Origin: Myxococcus fulvus
Lineage (GTDB): Bacteria > Myxococcota > Myxococcia > Myxococcales > Myxococcaceae
DNA: 64,000 nucleotides
Direction of reading: 5' to 3'
Assembly: GCF_900111765.1 (NCBI RefSeq)
Contig: NZ_FOIB01000008.1
Span: forward strand, 1 to 64,000
Under the pieces are notes generated by a model. It saw only the letters and a program-made list of their open reading frames with translations, had not been told where the DNA came from and made no database searches. Each line of letters begins with the position of its first letter. Within the stretch, counting starts at the first letter, position 1. Shown here piece by piece: positions 54,960 through 63,656 of the stretch. The position numbers and the translations under genes are program-made.

Positions 54960-57182
54960 TCAGGGAGGATAGGACACGAGGATGGCGGTGTTCTGATAGC
55001 CGCCCCTCGCGCCGACGACCCAGACATAGAGCTTGCCGGAGGTGACCTGCGGGATGACGCACTTCTCCGCGTTGGTCTCCTTCATGCCGCGGCAGTCGTA
55101 CTCGTAATGGTTGGGGATGGCACCCATGCGCACGTAGAGGTCCGCGTTGCCGGTGCCGCCGAGCAGTTGCACGGTGACGCTGCGCGGCTTGCCGTTCGGA
55201 CGCGCCGGCACCTGCACGATGTAGCCATGGCTGCCATTGGCGGGGCCGGACAGTCCGCTCACCACCACGTTGGGCTCGAGCGGGAAGAAGCCGCCGTCGA
55301 ACTTCATCACCAGGGAGGCGTCGGTGTAGGCGGTATAGGCGTTGACCATGGCGTACCACTTGCCGGCGGTGGGAGTCGGGAAGACGCACTCCTCGTTGGC
55401 ACCGGAGCGGTAGGGACGGCAATCATAGAGGCCCGTCGTGGGGTAGTTGCCCTGGCGGATGTAGAGGTCCGGGTCACCCGTGGTGCCGGACATGGTGAAG
55501 CGCAGGTTGGTGGCGCCCTCGGGAATCTCCGCCCAGCCGTACGCCTTGGTGCCGCTCGTCGCGCCGGAGAGGACGACGGGCACGTTGCGCTCGAGCTCGA
55601 AGGGGTCGGTCGGCTCGAACACCACGCCCACGTTGACGGCCTTCCAGGCCGCGGCGACGGAGGCGACGACGGACGCGTCATAGCCCAGGTCGACGGCGGC
55701 CTGCCCCGTGGCGACCCTGGCGGCGTCGAAGTTGGAGTCGGCCTGCAGCAGGTCCATGTTGGCTTTGTAGAAGATGCGGCCCGCCATCTCGATGCCGATG
55801 CCCGTCACCGCCGGCCGCGTCGGGAAGCGCGGGTGGGTGCCACCCTGGGCCAGCAGGTAGAAGGCCAGGTTGGAGATGCCGGAGCTGTAGTGGACATCCA
55901 CGCCGTTGCTGTAGTTGTGGTAGTCGTCCAGCGAGTCCCCATCCTGGGTGGGGTTGTTCATGTAGCGCAGCGCATCGCCGGCGGTTCCGGGCGTCCACAC
56001 GTCCTCGCCCACCAGGTAGGTGCCCTCGTTGATGACCCTGCCCTCGCTGTGCCACTCGCAGACGGCGCCGAAGATGTCGGAGATGGACTCGTTGAGGCCG
56101 CCGGACTCACCCGAGTAGATGAGGTCCGACTCCTTCTCCGTCACCGCGTGTGTCAGCTCGTGGGCGATGACGTCCAGGCCGTAGGCCAGGTTGATGGCGG
56201 TGGTGCCGTCTCCGTCGCCGAAGACCATCTGCTCGCCGTCCCAGTACGCGTTCACGTAGTTGACGCGGTGGTGGACGGTGGAGCTGAGCGTGGCGCCCGC
56301 GTTGTCATACGAGTCGCGGCCGAACAGCTCCTGGTAGCATCGCCAGACGGCGCCCGTGTTGTCGTACGCCGCGTTGACGACAGCGTCCGCGTGCGGCGGG
56401 TCTCCCTCCCTGCGCGCCACCGCCCCCGGCAGGTTGCTGGTGCCCTGGCCGTCGTGGACGATGCGGTCGAGCGCGGAGTGGATGTGGTTGAAGCGCTCGA
56501 ACACCTCGCCGGAGCGCGCGTTGACGAGCACCGACTCCTTCACGGGCGTGCCGTCCTGCTTCGCGCCCGTCACCAGCACCCGCCAGGAGAGGATGAGCTG
56601 GTCCTGCTCCCTCCAGTAGACGAGCGCGGGCTCCTTGCCGACGACGAGGCCCGGCGCCGAGCCCTTGTCCGCCAGGGCGTTGGCCTTCGCCAGGTCGACG
56701 CCGATGGGGTCGCTCTGGATGGCGGACAGGCCTCCGCGCGCGTTGCCGTTGATGGCGAAGACCTGGCCGTCGCGCGCGTGCAGCCGCAGCTCCGCGCCCA
56801 TGACCTCCACGCCGTGGTAGCGCACGCCGAAGCGGTAGTGCGTGTCACCGTCGAAGCCCACGTAGGCCTTCTTCAAGAAGAGCTGCTCGGTGTCGAGCTT
56901 GAAGAGCGGCGCCACCCGGGCGAGCACCGGCGCGAGGGAGCTCGTCTGCAGCCCCTTGAGGGCGAGCTTGCCGGTGGGCACCTCACCGAACTTGCCCCGG
57001 AGGAAGGTGGGGACCTGGTCCGGGTCCGCGGAGATGACTTCATGGCCCTGGGCGCGGGCCGCTGCTGCCTGGGTGGCGTCGTCGTCGTTCAGGCCCTTCG
57101 GTGTGTCGGCATCGGTGCAGGCGCTCAGTGTCAGGCTCAACAGCGTGGCACCCAGGACACCGCGTCCCCGTTTCACAAACAT
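54960..57182 (-). CDS. Thermolysin-like M4 metalloprotease lipoprotein with two PPC-like domains
   Basis: This 740-residue exported protease begins with a lipoprotein-type signal (LGATLLSLTLSAC). An FTP/PepSY-type propeptide spans roughly residues 60-230, then the M4 catalytic domain: the zinc motif VIAHELTHAVTE near 335-347, the third ligand in GGLNESISDIFGA near 360, and the catalytic histidine in VDVHYSSGISNLAFY near 425. Two C-terminal repeats (about 525-625 and 635-740), with DPDLYIRQGNYP and NADLYVRMGAIP, match the pre-peptidase C-terminal (PPC) domain. Predatory myxobacteria secrete many such enzymes. An AT-rich, palindrome-bearing region lies upstream. Confidence 0.93.
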   Translation of the reverse strand: MFVKRGRGVLGATLLSLTLSACTDADTPKGLNDDDATQAAAARAQGHEVISADPDQVPTFLRGKFGEVPTGKLALKGLQTSSLAPVLARVAPLFKLDTEQLFLKKAYVGFDGDTHYRFGVRYHGVEVMGAELRLHARDGQVFAINGNARGGLSAIQSDPIGVDLAKANALADKGSAPGLVVGKEPALVYWREQDQLILSWRVLVTGAKQDGTPVKESVLVNARSGEVFERFNHIHSALDRIVHDGQGTSNLPGAVARREGDPPHADAVVNAAYDNTGAVWRCYQELFGRDSYDNAGATLSSTVHHRVNYVNAYWDGEQMVFGDGDGTTAINLAYGLDVIAHELTHAVTEKESDLIYSGESGGLNESISDIFGAVCEWHSEGRVINEGTYLVGEDVWTPGTAGDALRYMNNPTQDGDSLDDYHNYSNGVDVHYSSGISNLAFYLLAQGGTHPRFPTRPAVTGIGIEMAGRIFYKANMDLLQADSNFDAARVATGQAAVDLGYDASVVASVAAAWKAVNVGVVFEPTDPFELERNVPVVLSGATSGTKAYGWAEIPEGATNLRFTMSGTTGDPDLYIRQGNYPTTGLYDCRPYRSGANEECVFPTPTAGKWYAMVNAYTAYTDASLVMKFDGGFFPLEPNVVVSGLSGPANGSHGYIVQVPARPNGKPRSVTVQLLGGTGNADLYVRMGAIPNHYEYDCRGMKETNAEKCVIPQVTSGKLYVWVVGARGGYQNTAILVSYPP

Positions 57183-57527
57183 GCACTACCCCCCAGCGAG
57201 AGATGAAGTCGCCAGTCTGATGCAATTGCAATTTCGATGACAAACCGCTACCGGCAACCCCATAGCAATCTATCGCGAGACACCGGGCGTGCCCTCTCCC
57301 TCCCCCCGGGAGTTTGCCTTTCCTGAACACCTCTTCGCGTGGCACCGTCCGTTGCGTGATGTTGGGTGCACCCGGTGCCCGGCGGACCCAGACGCGCGTA
57401 CTCCAGCCTCCGCTCGACTGGGACTCCAGGACAGGGTCATCCATGTCTGGGATTCTCAGGGAATGAAAGGACGCGAAGCTGTTACGGTGCGCGTCATGAG
57501 ACGAGGATGTGGGTGGAGGTTCATGTC
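57183..57527. promoter_or_regulatory. Divergent region between the M4 protease and DUF4291 genes
   Basis: This 345-base gap contains no gene. Its protease-proximal part is AT-rich and has a perfect palindrome, TGCAATTGCA, at 57221-57230, about 40 bases from the protease ATG. This position fits a regulator site. No convincing -35/-10 pair was found. Confidence 0.4.
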
Positions 57528-58118
57528 ATGAGCGCGCGACGGGAGGTCCGCGCGGACTTCGACCGTGGGTCCATCGTGATGTATCAGGCCTATCCGGACG
57601 CCATCGCGGACGTGGCGGTGGCGACGCAGCGCTTCGGGCCGCCGTTCTCCGTGGGGCGGATGACCTGGATCAAGCCCAGCTTCCTGTGGCTGATGCACCG
57701 CTCCAACTGGGGGCGCAAGAGCGGGCAGGAGCGGACCCTGGCGGTGCGCATCCATCGAGCGGGGTGGGAGGCGGCGCTGGCGGCGGGCGTGCTCACCGCG
57801 TACGAGCCTGGCGCCCACGGCTCACCGGAGGCCTGGAGGAAGGCCTTCGAGGCGGCGCCGGTCCACATCCAGTGGGATCCGGAGCGTTCGCTGCGCGGCG
57901 CGGGGCTGCCGCACGACAGCATCCAGGTGGGGCTGGGGCGCGGCATCATCCAGCGCTACGTGGAGGACTGGGTGGTCTCCATCACCGACGTGACGCCGCT
58001 GGTGCACAAGGTGCGCAAGCACCTGGACGAGGGGCGCGCGGAGCAGGCCACGCGGCTGTTGCCCCGGGAGGCCGTCTATCCGGTGCCACAGGCGCTGGTG
58101 CGCCGACTGGGGATGTGA
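57528..58118 (+). CDS. DUF4291 family protein
   Basis: This 196-residue cytosolic protein matches DUF4291. Characteristic segments are VRADFDRGSIVMYQAYPDAIA near the N-terminus, RMTWIKPSFLWLMHRSNWG near residue 47, and QERTLAVRIHRAGWEAAL near 70. The ATG at 57528 has GGAGG at 57515-57519. The family has no established function; it is common in actinobacteria and proteobacteria, usually as a single gene. It starts 345 bases from the divergent protease and is followed by a methyltransferase 92 bases later. Confidence 0.85.
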   Translation: MSARREVRADFDRGSIVMYQAYPDAIADVAVATQRFGPPFSVGRMTWIKPSFLWLMHRSNWGRKSGQERTLAVRIHRAGWEAALAAGVLTAYEPGAHGSPEAWRKAFEAAPVHIQWDPERSLRGAGLPHDSIQVGLGRGIIQRYVEDWVVSITDVTPLVHKVRKHLDEGRAEQATRLLPREAVYPVPQALVRRLGM

Positions 58119-58210
58119 GCGGCGCGCGGTGCCTCGCGGGCGTCGTCGCTGTACGCTCGGGGCACCTTCCCTCGGGGAGGGGCCGTTCAACTGGAGCTGG
58201 GGGTCTGACG

Positions 58211-58966
58211 ATGGGAATCACGCTGTCCCCGCGGGAGTACGCCACCGCGTTCCGTCTGCTCGCATCCACCGCGCGCCATCCAGAGAACATCGCGCGGCTC
58301 GTCGAGGAGCGCTTGTCGCCAGGCCTGTCCCAGGCGCCGTCGCTGCTGGACGTGGGCGCGGGCTCCGGCAAGGTGGCCCAGGCGCTGGCGCCGCGCTTCA
58401 ACTCGCTGACGTTGCTCGAGCCCAACCCGGAGCAGGTGGCGGGGCTGCGACTGGAGAAGGCGAAGGTGCTCATCGAGCCCTTCGAGCGGTTCGATTCGTC
58501 CGAGCGCTTCGACCTGGTCCTGTGCTCCCACGTCCTGTACCACGTGCCGCCCTCGGACTGGCCGGGCTTCATCGACCGGCTCCTGTCGTTCGTGCGTCCC
58601 GGAGGCCACGCCCTCATCATCATGGCGGCGGGGCGCGGGCCCACGTTCGAGCTGTGCCGCGACTTCGCCGACACGCTGAACTTCGGCCAGCTGCTCCTGG
58701 ACACGCTGGGGCGCATGTCGCTCTCGCACGAGGTCCTCCCGGCGATGAGCGGCTTCACCGCGCGCACCTTCGAGGAGATGTTCACCCTCTGCCGCTTCTT
58801 CGTGCTGGAGGGGTGCTTCACGGCCGAGCAGCTGGCGGCGATGGGGCCGGAGGCGTCGCGGGAGATGGACCGGAAGCTGCGCCTGCACGCGGAGGCCTGC
58901 CTGCGTCCGGACGGCACCTACCAGTTGGAGCAGGACGAGGACATGGTGCTCATCCCGAAGCCGTGA
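58211..58966 (+). CDS. Class-I SAM-dependent methyltransferase
   Basis: This 251-residue protein has the standard motifs: LLDVGAGSGKVAQAL near residue 45 (motif I), LTLLEPNPEQVAGL near 66 (acidic loop), FDLVLCSHVLYHVPPSDW near 100 and FVRPGGHALIIMAAGRG near 130. It resembles Methyltransf_25/11-type small-molecule or lipid methylases. The ATG at 58211 has a G-run ten bases upstream. Its stop is one base from the convergent DTW gene stop. Substrate unknown. Confidence 0.88.
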   Translation: MGITLSPREYATAFRLLASTARHPENIARLVEERLSPGLSQAPSLLDVGAGSGKVAQALAPRFNSLTLLEPNPEQVAGLRLEKAKVLIEPFERFDSSERFDLVLCSHVLYHVPPSDWPGFIDRLLSFVRPGGHALIIMAAGRGPTFELCRDFADTLNFGQLLLDTLGRMSLSHEVLPAMSGFTARTFEEMFTLCRFFVLEGCFTAEQLAAMGPEASREMDRKLRLHAEACLRPDGTYQLEQDEDMVLIPKP

Positions 58967-58967
58967 C

Positions 58968-59564
58968 TCAGCGGCCGGGGCCCATCGCCTCGCGGTTGAG
59001 CGAGCCGCACTCGGCGATGCGCTGGACGCGCAGCTGGGCGAGGCGCGCCAGGGGGGCCGCCGTCTGGGGCCCCTCCAGCAGCTCCACCGCGCGGGCAATC
59101 GCGTCCAGGGTGGACATGCCCGCCGGGTGGCTCGGCTCGCGCAGGTGGAGCATCCCGGGGGGCGGCGGTGGCAGCACGAGCCGGGGGAGCAGTCGCAGCG
59201 TGGGGAGCCGCTGGCTCATCCGCCGCGCCTGGGACCAGCTGCCATCCAGGACCACCACCTGCCTGGGGGGCGGGGTGTCCTCGGGGAGCTCGGGCCCGTC
59301 CGGGAAGAGCAACCACGTGCCGGGCTCGGCGAACAGGGAGCTGTCCAGGACGTCGGCGGGCGAGCCGTGGGTGAGCAGGGTGGCGTTGGTGAGGGCGAGC
59401 GCGGCCACCCGGCCGGTGTTGCTCTTCTTGCGGATCTCCAGCGCGTGCTGCACCAGCAGGAACCGCGTGCGTGTCTGCACGCGGGGAATCTCCGCGCACA
59501 GACACAGGTGCGACGGGAGATAGCAGCGGTCACATCGGGGGCGGAGGGCAACGCGCGAAGACAT
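58968..59564 (-). CDS. DTW-domain tRNA-uridine aminocarboxypropyltransferase-like protein
   Basis: This 198-residue protein has the DTW family pattern: an N-terminal cysteine cluster (CDRCYLPSHLCLC), LVQHALEIRKKSNTGRVAALAL, VVVLDGSWSQARRM in place of DxTW, and STLDAIARAVELLEG near the C-terminus. DTW proteins (TapT in E. coli) add an acp group to uridine in tRNA using SAM. The third motif residue (Ser for Thr) is a modest change. It likely acts on tRNA or another RNA. Convergent with the methyltransferase. Confidence 0.88.
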   Translation of the reverse strand: MSSRVALRPRCDRCYLPSHLCLCAEIPRVQTRTRFLLVQHALEIRKKSNTGRVAALALTNATLLTHGSPADVLDSSLFAEPGTWLLFPDGPELPEDTPPPRQVVVLDGSWSQARRMSQRLPTLRLLPRLVLPPPPPGMLHLREPSHPAGMSTLDAIARAVELLEGPQTAAPLARLAQLRVQRIAECGSLNREAMGPGR

Positions 59565-59672
59565 CCTCCGACATCCTGTTCCGCGGCCCCCCGGAAGAGA
59601 AGCGTTGTTTCTCCCTGCCGGGAGGTGGGGCCCGGCCCGCTCCCCCGGTGTGATTGATACAGGCGGGAGGGC

Positions 59673-59831
59673 TCAGCCCAGCAGCCGCTCCCCCAGGAGG
59701 AACCCCACCGTCATGGCCACCACGAGCAGGGCGCCCTGGAGCTTCGGGGGCGCGGGCAGGGGGATGTCGAGCAGGCGGCAGCCGGCGCCGATGAGCAGCG
59801 CCAGGGCGACGCCGACCAGGGCCAGGGTCAT
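59673..59831 (-). CDS. XapX-domain (DUF1427) small membrane protein
   Basis: This 52-residue protein has two hydrophobic segments (LALVGVALALLIGAG and LLVVAMTVGFLLG) around the XapX core IPLPAPPKLQGALL. The ATG overlaps the stop of the preceding XapX gene by four bases (ATGA), so translation is probably coupled. XapX has no known biochemical role. Confidence 0.85.
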   Translation of the reverse strand: MTLALVGVALALLIGAGCRLLDIPLPAPPKLQGALLVVAMTVGFLLGERLLG

Positions 59832-60055
59832 GACCTGCTCTCCTGGGTCTCCCCGGTGGGCCCGCCGCAGTGGATGTGATTGCGTGACGGGCGCGAGGCG
59901 AGCAGCCGGTCCGTGAGCGTGTAGCCCGTCGTCATGGTGACGACGAGCAGCGCGCCGACGAGCGCTGGCGGCGCGGGCACGGGCACCCCCAGCCAGCGAC
60001 AGCCGAAGCCGATGCCCAGGCCCAGCAGCAGTCCCACACACAGTTTCCAGTTCAC
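59828..60055 (-). CDS. XapX-domain (DUF1427) small membrane protein, longer copy
   Basis: This 75-residue protein shares the core with its neighbour: CVGLLLGLGIGFGCRWLGVPVPAPPALVGALLVVTMTTGY. A hydrophilic C-terminal tail of about 20 residues (SRPSRNHIHCGGPTGETQES) is extra. The GTG start overlaps the MFS stop by four bases (GTGA), coupling the two. Tandem copies suggest they may form hetero-oligomers, a guess. Confidence 0.85.
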   Translation of the reverse strand: MNWKLCVGLLLGLGIGFGCRWLGVPVPAPPALVGALLVVTMTTGYTLTDRLLASRPSRNHIHCGGPTGETQESRS

Positions 60056-61707
60056 GCGTCGTTCTCCAAGGGGGTGAGGCGGGGGAGCGTCGGCGCGGCG
60101 CCGACGTAGTGATGGACCACGGGGGGCAGGGGGCCCTGGTGCAGCGCGCGCAGCTGCTCCTGCAGCGCCTTCTCCTCGTGGGTGACGCGCTCGTGCTGGC
60201 GCAGGTGCTCCATCCAGGAGCCGAGCACGAAGTACTCGAGGAACCGCCCGGGCTCCGCCGTGTCCTCCATGACGCCCCACTGCACCGCGCCGTCGCGCCG
60301 TCGCGTGTCGCCCAGCTGGTGCACCAGGGGGAGGAACGCCGCGCGCCCCGTGGGGGCGATGCGGTACTCCACCGTCACGAGGACCGGACCCTGGTCCTTC
60401 TCGACGTCCTCGGAGACCTCGGGCGTGGGCCAGTGGGCGGACGGCGCGGTGTTGCGAGCCATGGCCTGGCCCAGTCGGAAGCGCAGCGAGAAGAAGCCCG
60501 CGAGCACCGCCGCGCCCGCCGCCACCGTCAGCGACACGGGCACGCCGAAGCGCTGGGCCACCGAGCCCCACACCAGGCCACCGCCGGCCATGCCCGCGGA
60601 GAACACGACGATGTAGAGCGACAGCGCGCGGGCGCGAACCCAGGTGGGCACCGACAGGTGCGTGGCCGTCTGGAGCGAGGACAGCACGCTGATCCACGCC
60701 AGTCCGTTGGCCACCATGGCCACGCCCAGCACCGGCATGCTGCGCACGAAGGCCACCGTCACCATGGTGAGCGCGTAGAGCAGCGTCGCCCCCAGCACCA
60801 ACCGGTCCACGCCCCACCGCGCCCGCAGGCGGGGCAGCACGACGGCGCCCGCCACCGCGCCCGCGCCGATGCACGTGAGCAGCAGTCCATACGTCCCCGC
60901 GCCCGCGCCCAGCTCCTTGCGCACGACGATGGCGAGCTGCGCGGGCAGCGCGCTGGCGAAGCCATAGAAGCAGGCGGACTTGAGCAGCACCGAGCGCAGG
61001 TCGCCCGAGCGCGCCGCGTACCGCAGCCCTCCGCGCAGCGCGGTGCCGAAGGGCTCCGATGGGAGCGTGGACTCCGCCTTCGCCCGCCGCCAGGACACGA
61101 GCGCCAGCAGCACGCCCAGATAGGAGACGGCGTCCACCGAGAAGGCCCACCCCGCGCCGAAGCGCGCGACGATGAGTCCTCCCAGCGCGGGGCCCACCGA
61201 GCGCGCGATGTTCATCCCGATGGAGCTCAGCGCCACGGCGGGCGCGAGCAGGGGCCTGGGGACCAGCTCCGCGGTGGTGGCCGCCTGCGCCGGCATGGCC
61301 ATGGCCGCGCCCATGCCCAGGGCGAACGTCAGCCCCAGCAGCGTCCACTCCGTCAGCTCGCCCGCCATGGAGACCCACGCGAGCAGCGTGGCCATGACCA
61401 GCATCCACACCTGGATGGTGATGAGGTAGCGCCGCCGGTCGACGATGTCCGCCAGCGTGCCCGCCACCAGCGCGAAGACGACGACGGGCAGCGTCGTCGC
61501 CGACTGCACCGCCGCGACCATCAGCGGCGAGCCGGTGCGCTCCGACATGAACCACGCCGCGGCCACGTCGTGCACCCAGGTGCCGATGTGGCTGGCCAGC
61601 ACCGCGAGCCACAGCGTGCGGAACGTGGCGTGACGCAAGGGCGCCAGGGCCCCCACCTCCTGGGCCACGGGCGCGGGGCTCACCGCGACATTCGCTTCAG
61701 AAGGCAT
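60052..61707 (-). CDS. MFS transporter with C-terminal ABM-like domain (MFS_3 type)
   Basis: This 551-residue inner-membrane protein has about 12 segments in the first 415 residues (FALVAGTLADIVDRRRYLI is the DRxxRR-type loop) and a cytosolic C-terminal region of about 120 residues. That region (VTVEYRIAPTGRAAFLPLV, FLEYFVLGSWMEHLRQHERVT) resembles an antibiotic-biosynthesis-monooxygenase fold, as in the MFS_3/PF05977 exporters. The ATG at 61707 lies inside the amidohydrolase's 3' end, overlapping it by 11 bases. The substrate may be the product of the amidohydrolase or a toxic analogue. Confidence 0.88.
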   Translation of the reverse strand: MPSEANVAVSPAPVAQEVGALAPLRHATFRTLWLAVLASHIGTWVHDVAAAWFMSERTGSPLMVAAVQSATTLPVVVFALVAGTLADIVDRRRYLITIQVWMLVMATLLAWVSMAGELTEWTLLGLTFALGMGAAMAMPAQAATTAELVPRPLLAPAVALSSIGMNIARSVGPALGGLIVARFGAGWAFSVDAVSYLGVLLALVSWRRAKAESTLPSEPFGTALRGGLRYAARSGDLRSVLLKSACFYGFASALPAQLAIVVRKELGAGAGTYGLLLTCIGAGAVAGAVVLPRLRARWGVDRLVLGATLLYALTMVTVAFVRSMPVLGVAMVANGLAWISVLSSLQTATHLSVPTWVRARALSLYIVVFSAGMAGGGLVWGSVAQRFGVPVSLTVAAGAAVLAGFFSLRFRLGQAMARNTAPSAHWPTPEVSEDVEKDQGPVLVTVEYRIAPTGRAAFLPLVHQLGDTRRRDGAVQWGVMEDTAEPGRFLEYFVLGSWMEHLRQHERVTHEEKALQEQLRALHQGPLPPVVHHYVGAAPTLPRLTPLENDA

Positions 61708-63553
61708 AACAGAGGCACCCCAGCGCTCCCCAGAAACCCGTCGCGTCGGAGGTGGGAACCTCGTGGCGCGACGCGTGCGTCCTCCCATGCCCGTGCACGG
61801 CGCAGGCGTCGCCGTGGCCGTGTGACACCTTGGCGAAGGCCTCGCGGGCCTGGGCCAGCGTGCCGCCCTGGTAGCCGCCGAAGCGGTTCACCGGGGACCA
61901 GTCCGGCATGGGCCGGGGCAGCTCGGGCGCCAGCGGCTCGAAGTCCCCCGTGCCGTGCACCACCCGGCCGCCCACCACCGTCAGCACGCTGGTGATGTGC
62001 TGGATGGACTCCTCGGGCACCTGGAAGTAGTCCGAGGACAGCACGGTGAAGTCCGCGAGGTAGCCCCGCTTGAGCAGCCCCTTCTTCTCCTGCTCGTGGG
62101 AGAACCACGCGCTGCCGTGCGTCCACAGGCGCAGGGCCTCCTCGCGCTCGAGCAGGTTGTCCTCGCCGTACATGGACAGGCCGCCCAGCGTGCGGCCCGT
62201 GACGAGCCAGTACAGCGCCACCCAGGGGTTGTAGCTGGCCACGCGCGTGGCGTCCGTGCCCGCGCCCACCGGCACGCCCAGCTCCAGCATCTTCCGGACG
62301 GGGGGCGTGCGGCCGAGGGCGTCCTGACCGTAGCGCTCCTGGAAGTACTCGCCCTGGTAGACCATGCGGTGCTGCACGGCGATGCCGCCGCTGAGCGCGC
62401 GCACCCGCTCGATGTTGCGCTCGGAGATGGTCTCCGCGTGGTCGATGAACCAGTGCAGGCCGTCCAGCGGCACCTCCCGGTTCACCTTCTCGTAGACGTC
62501 CAGCACCCGGCTGATGCTCTCGTCGTAGGTGGCGTGGATGCGGAAGGGCCAGCGCTTCCTGGCGAGCAGGTGGACGACGGACTCCAGCTCGCCCTCCATG
62601 CCCGCGGGCAGCTCCGGGCGGGGCATGCGGAAGTCCTCGAAGTCCGCCGCGGAGAACACCAGCATCTCGCCCGCGCCGTTGTGGCGCATCATGTCGTCGC
62701 CCTGACGGGGCGAGAGCATGCCCGTCCAGCGCTCGAAGTCCGCCTGCTCGGAGCCCTTCTTCTGGGTGAAGAGGTTGTAGGCGATGCGCACCGTCAGCTC
62801 ACCGTCGGCGTGCAGCTTCTGGATGATGTCGTAGTCCTCCGGGTAGTTCTGGAAGCCGCCGCCCGCGTCGATGACGGAGGTGACGCCCAGCCGGTTGAGC
62901 TCGCGCATGAAGTGGCGCGTGGAGTTGAGCTGGTACTCCGGCGGCAGCTTGGGGCCCAGCGCGAGCGTGGCGTAGAGGATGAGGGCGTTGGGGCTGGCCA
63001 GCAGCAGGCCGGTGGGGTTGCCGCGCGCGTCGCGCTCGATGCGGCCCCCGGGCGGCTCGGGCGTGTCCTTGCCGTAGCCCACCGCGCGCAGGGCGGCGCC
63101 GTTGAGCAGGGCGCGGTCGTACAGGTGGAGGATGAAGACCGGTGTCTCGGGAGCCGCGGCGTTGAGCTCGGCGAGCGTGGGCAGGCGCTTCTCGACGAAC
63201 TGGTGCTCGCTGAAGCCGCCCACCACGCGGACCCACTGGGGCGCGGGCGTGCGGGCCGCCTGCTCGCGCAGCATCGCCATGGCGTCCGCCAGCGAGCGCA
63301 CGCCGTCCCAACGCAGCTCCAGGTTGTAGTTGAGCCCGCCGCGAATCAGGTGGATGTGGCTGTCATTGAGCCCGGGGACGAGCCTGCGCCCGCCCGCGTC
63401 GATGACCCGGGTGAAGGTGGTCGCGAGCGCCATGATGTCTCGCTCGTCTCCCACGGCCTCCACGACACCGTGGGTGACGGCCAGGGCTTGGGCCTGGGGG
63501 AAGTCCCGGTCCAGGGTGGTGACGCGGGCGTTGCGGACAATCAGGTCGGCCAT
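61697..63553 (-). CDS. YtcJ-like metal-dependent amidohydrolase (amidohydrolase family 3)
   Basis: This 618-residue protein follows the amidohydrolase-3 layout: a small beta domain (MADLIVRNARVTTLDRD), the metal site in GLNDSHIHLIRGG near residue 65, RIHATYDES near 345, FIDHAETISE near 375 and GAGTDATRVASYNPW near 440. The C-terminal 40 residues are His-rich (SHGHGDACAVHGHGRTH), an addition that could bind metal. It starts 103 bases after the isochorismatase-like gene and overlaps the MFS gene by 11 bases. The natural substrate is unknown; YtcJ-type enzymes have been linked to N-substituted amides. Confidence 0.88.
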   Translation of the reverse strand: MADLIVRNARVTTLDRDFPQAQALAVTHGVVEAVGDERDIMALATTFTRVIDAGGRRLVPGLNDSHIHLIRGGLNYNLELRWDGVRSLADAMAMLREQAARTPAPQWVRVVGGFSEHQFVEKRLPTLAELNAAAPETPVFILHLYDRALLNGAALRAVGYGKDTPEPPGGRIERDARGNPTGLLLASPNALILYATLALGPKLPPEYQLNSTRHFMRELNRLGVTSVIDAGGGFQNYPEDYDIIQKLHADGELTVRIAYNLFTQKKGSEQADFERWTGMLSPRQGDDMMRHNGAGEMLVFSAADFEDFRMPRPELPAGMEGELESVVHLLARKRWPFRIHATYDESISRVLDVYEKVNREVPLDGLHWFIDHAETISERNIERVRALSGGIAVQHRMVYQGEYFQERYGQDALGRTPPVRKMLELGVPVGAGTDATRVASYNPWVALYWLVTGRTLGGLSMYGEDNLLEREEALRLWTHGSAWFSHEQEKKGLLKRGYLADFTVLSSDYFQVPEESIQHITSVLTVVGGRVVHGTGDFEPLAPELPRPMPDWSPVNRFGGYQGGTLAQAREAFAKVSHGHGDACAVHGHGRTHASRHEVPTSDATGFWGALGCLCYAF

Positions 63554-63656
63554 GAGGGGGAGCTCGTGCTGAGGGGGAGGCGGGACGACGGCCCGGCGGA
63601 GCGCTCGAGTGGGGTTTTCGAGTCCACCGCCGGGGGTACGAAGGGCGCGGCGGACG

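Noticed and set aside
55107..57206. Open plus-strand frame opposite the M4 protease
   Set aside because: Shadow of the protease; Val/Gly/Asp/Arg-rich with no signal or domain, and the minus frame has the zinc motifs.
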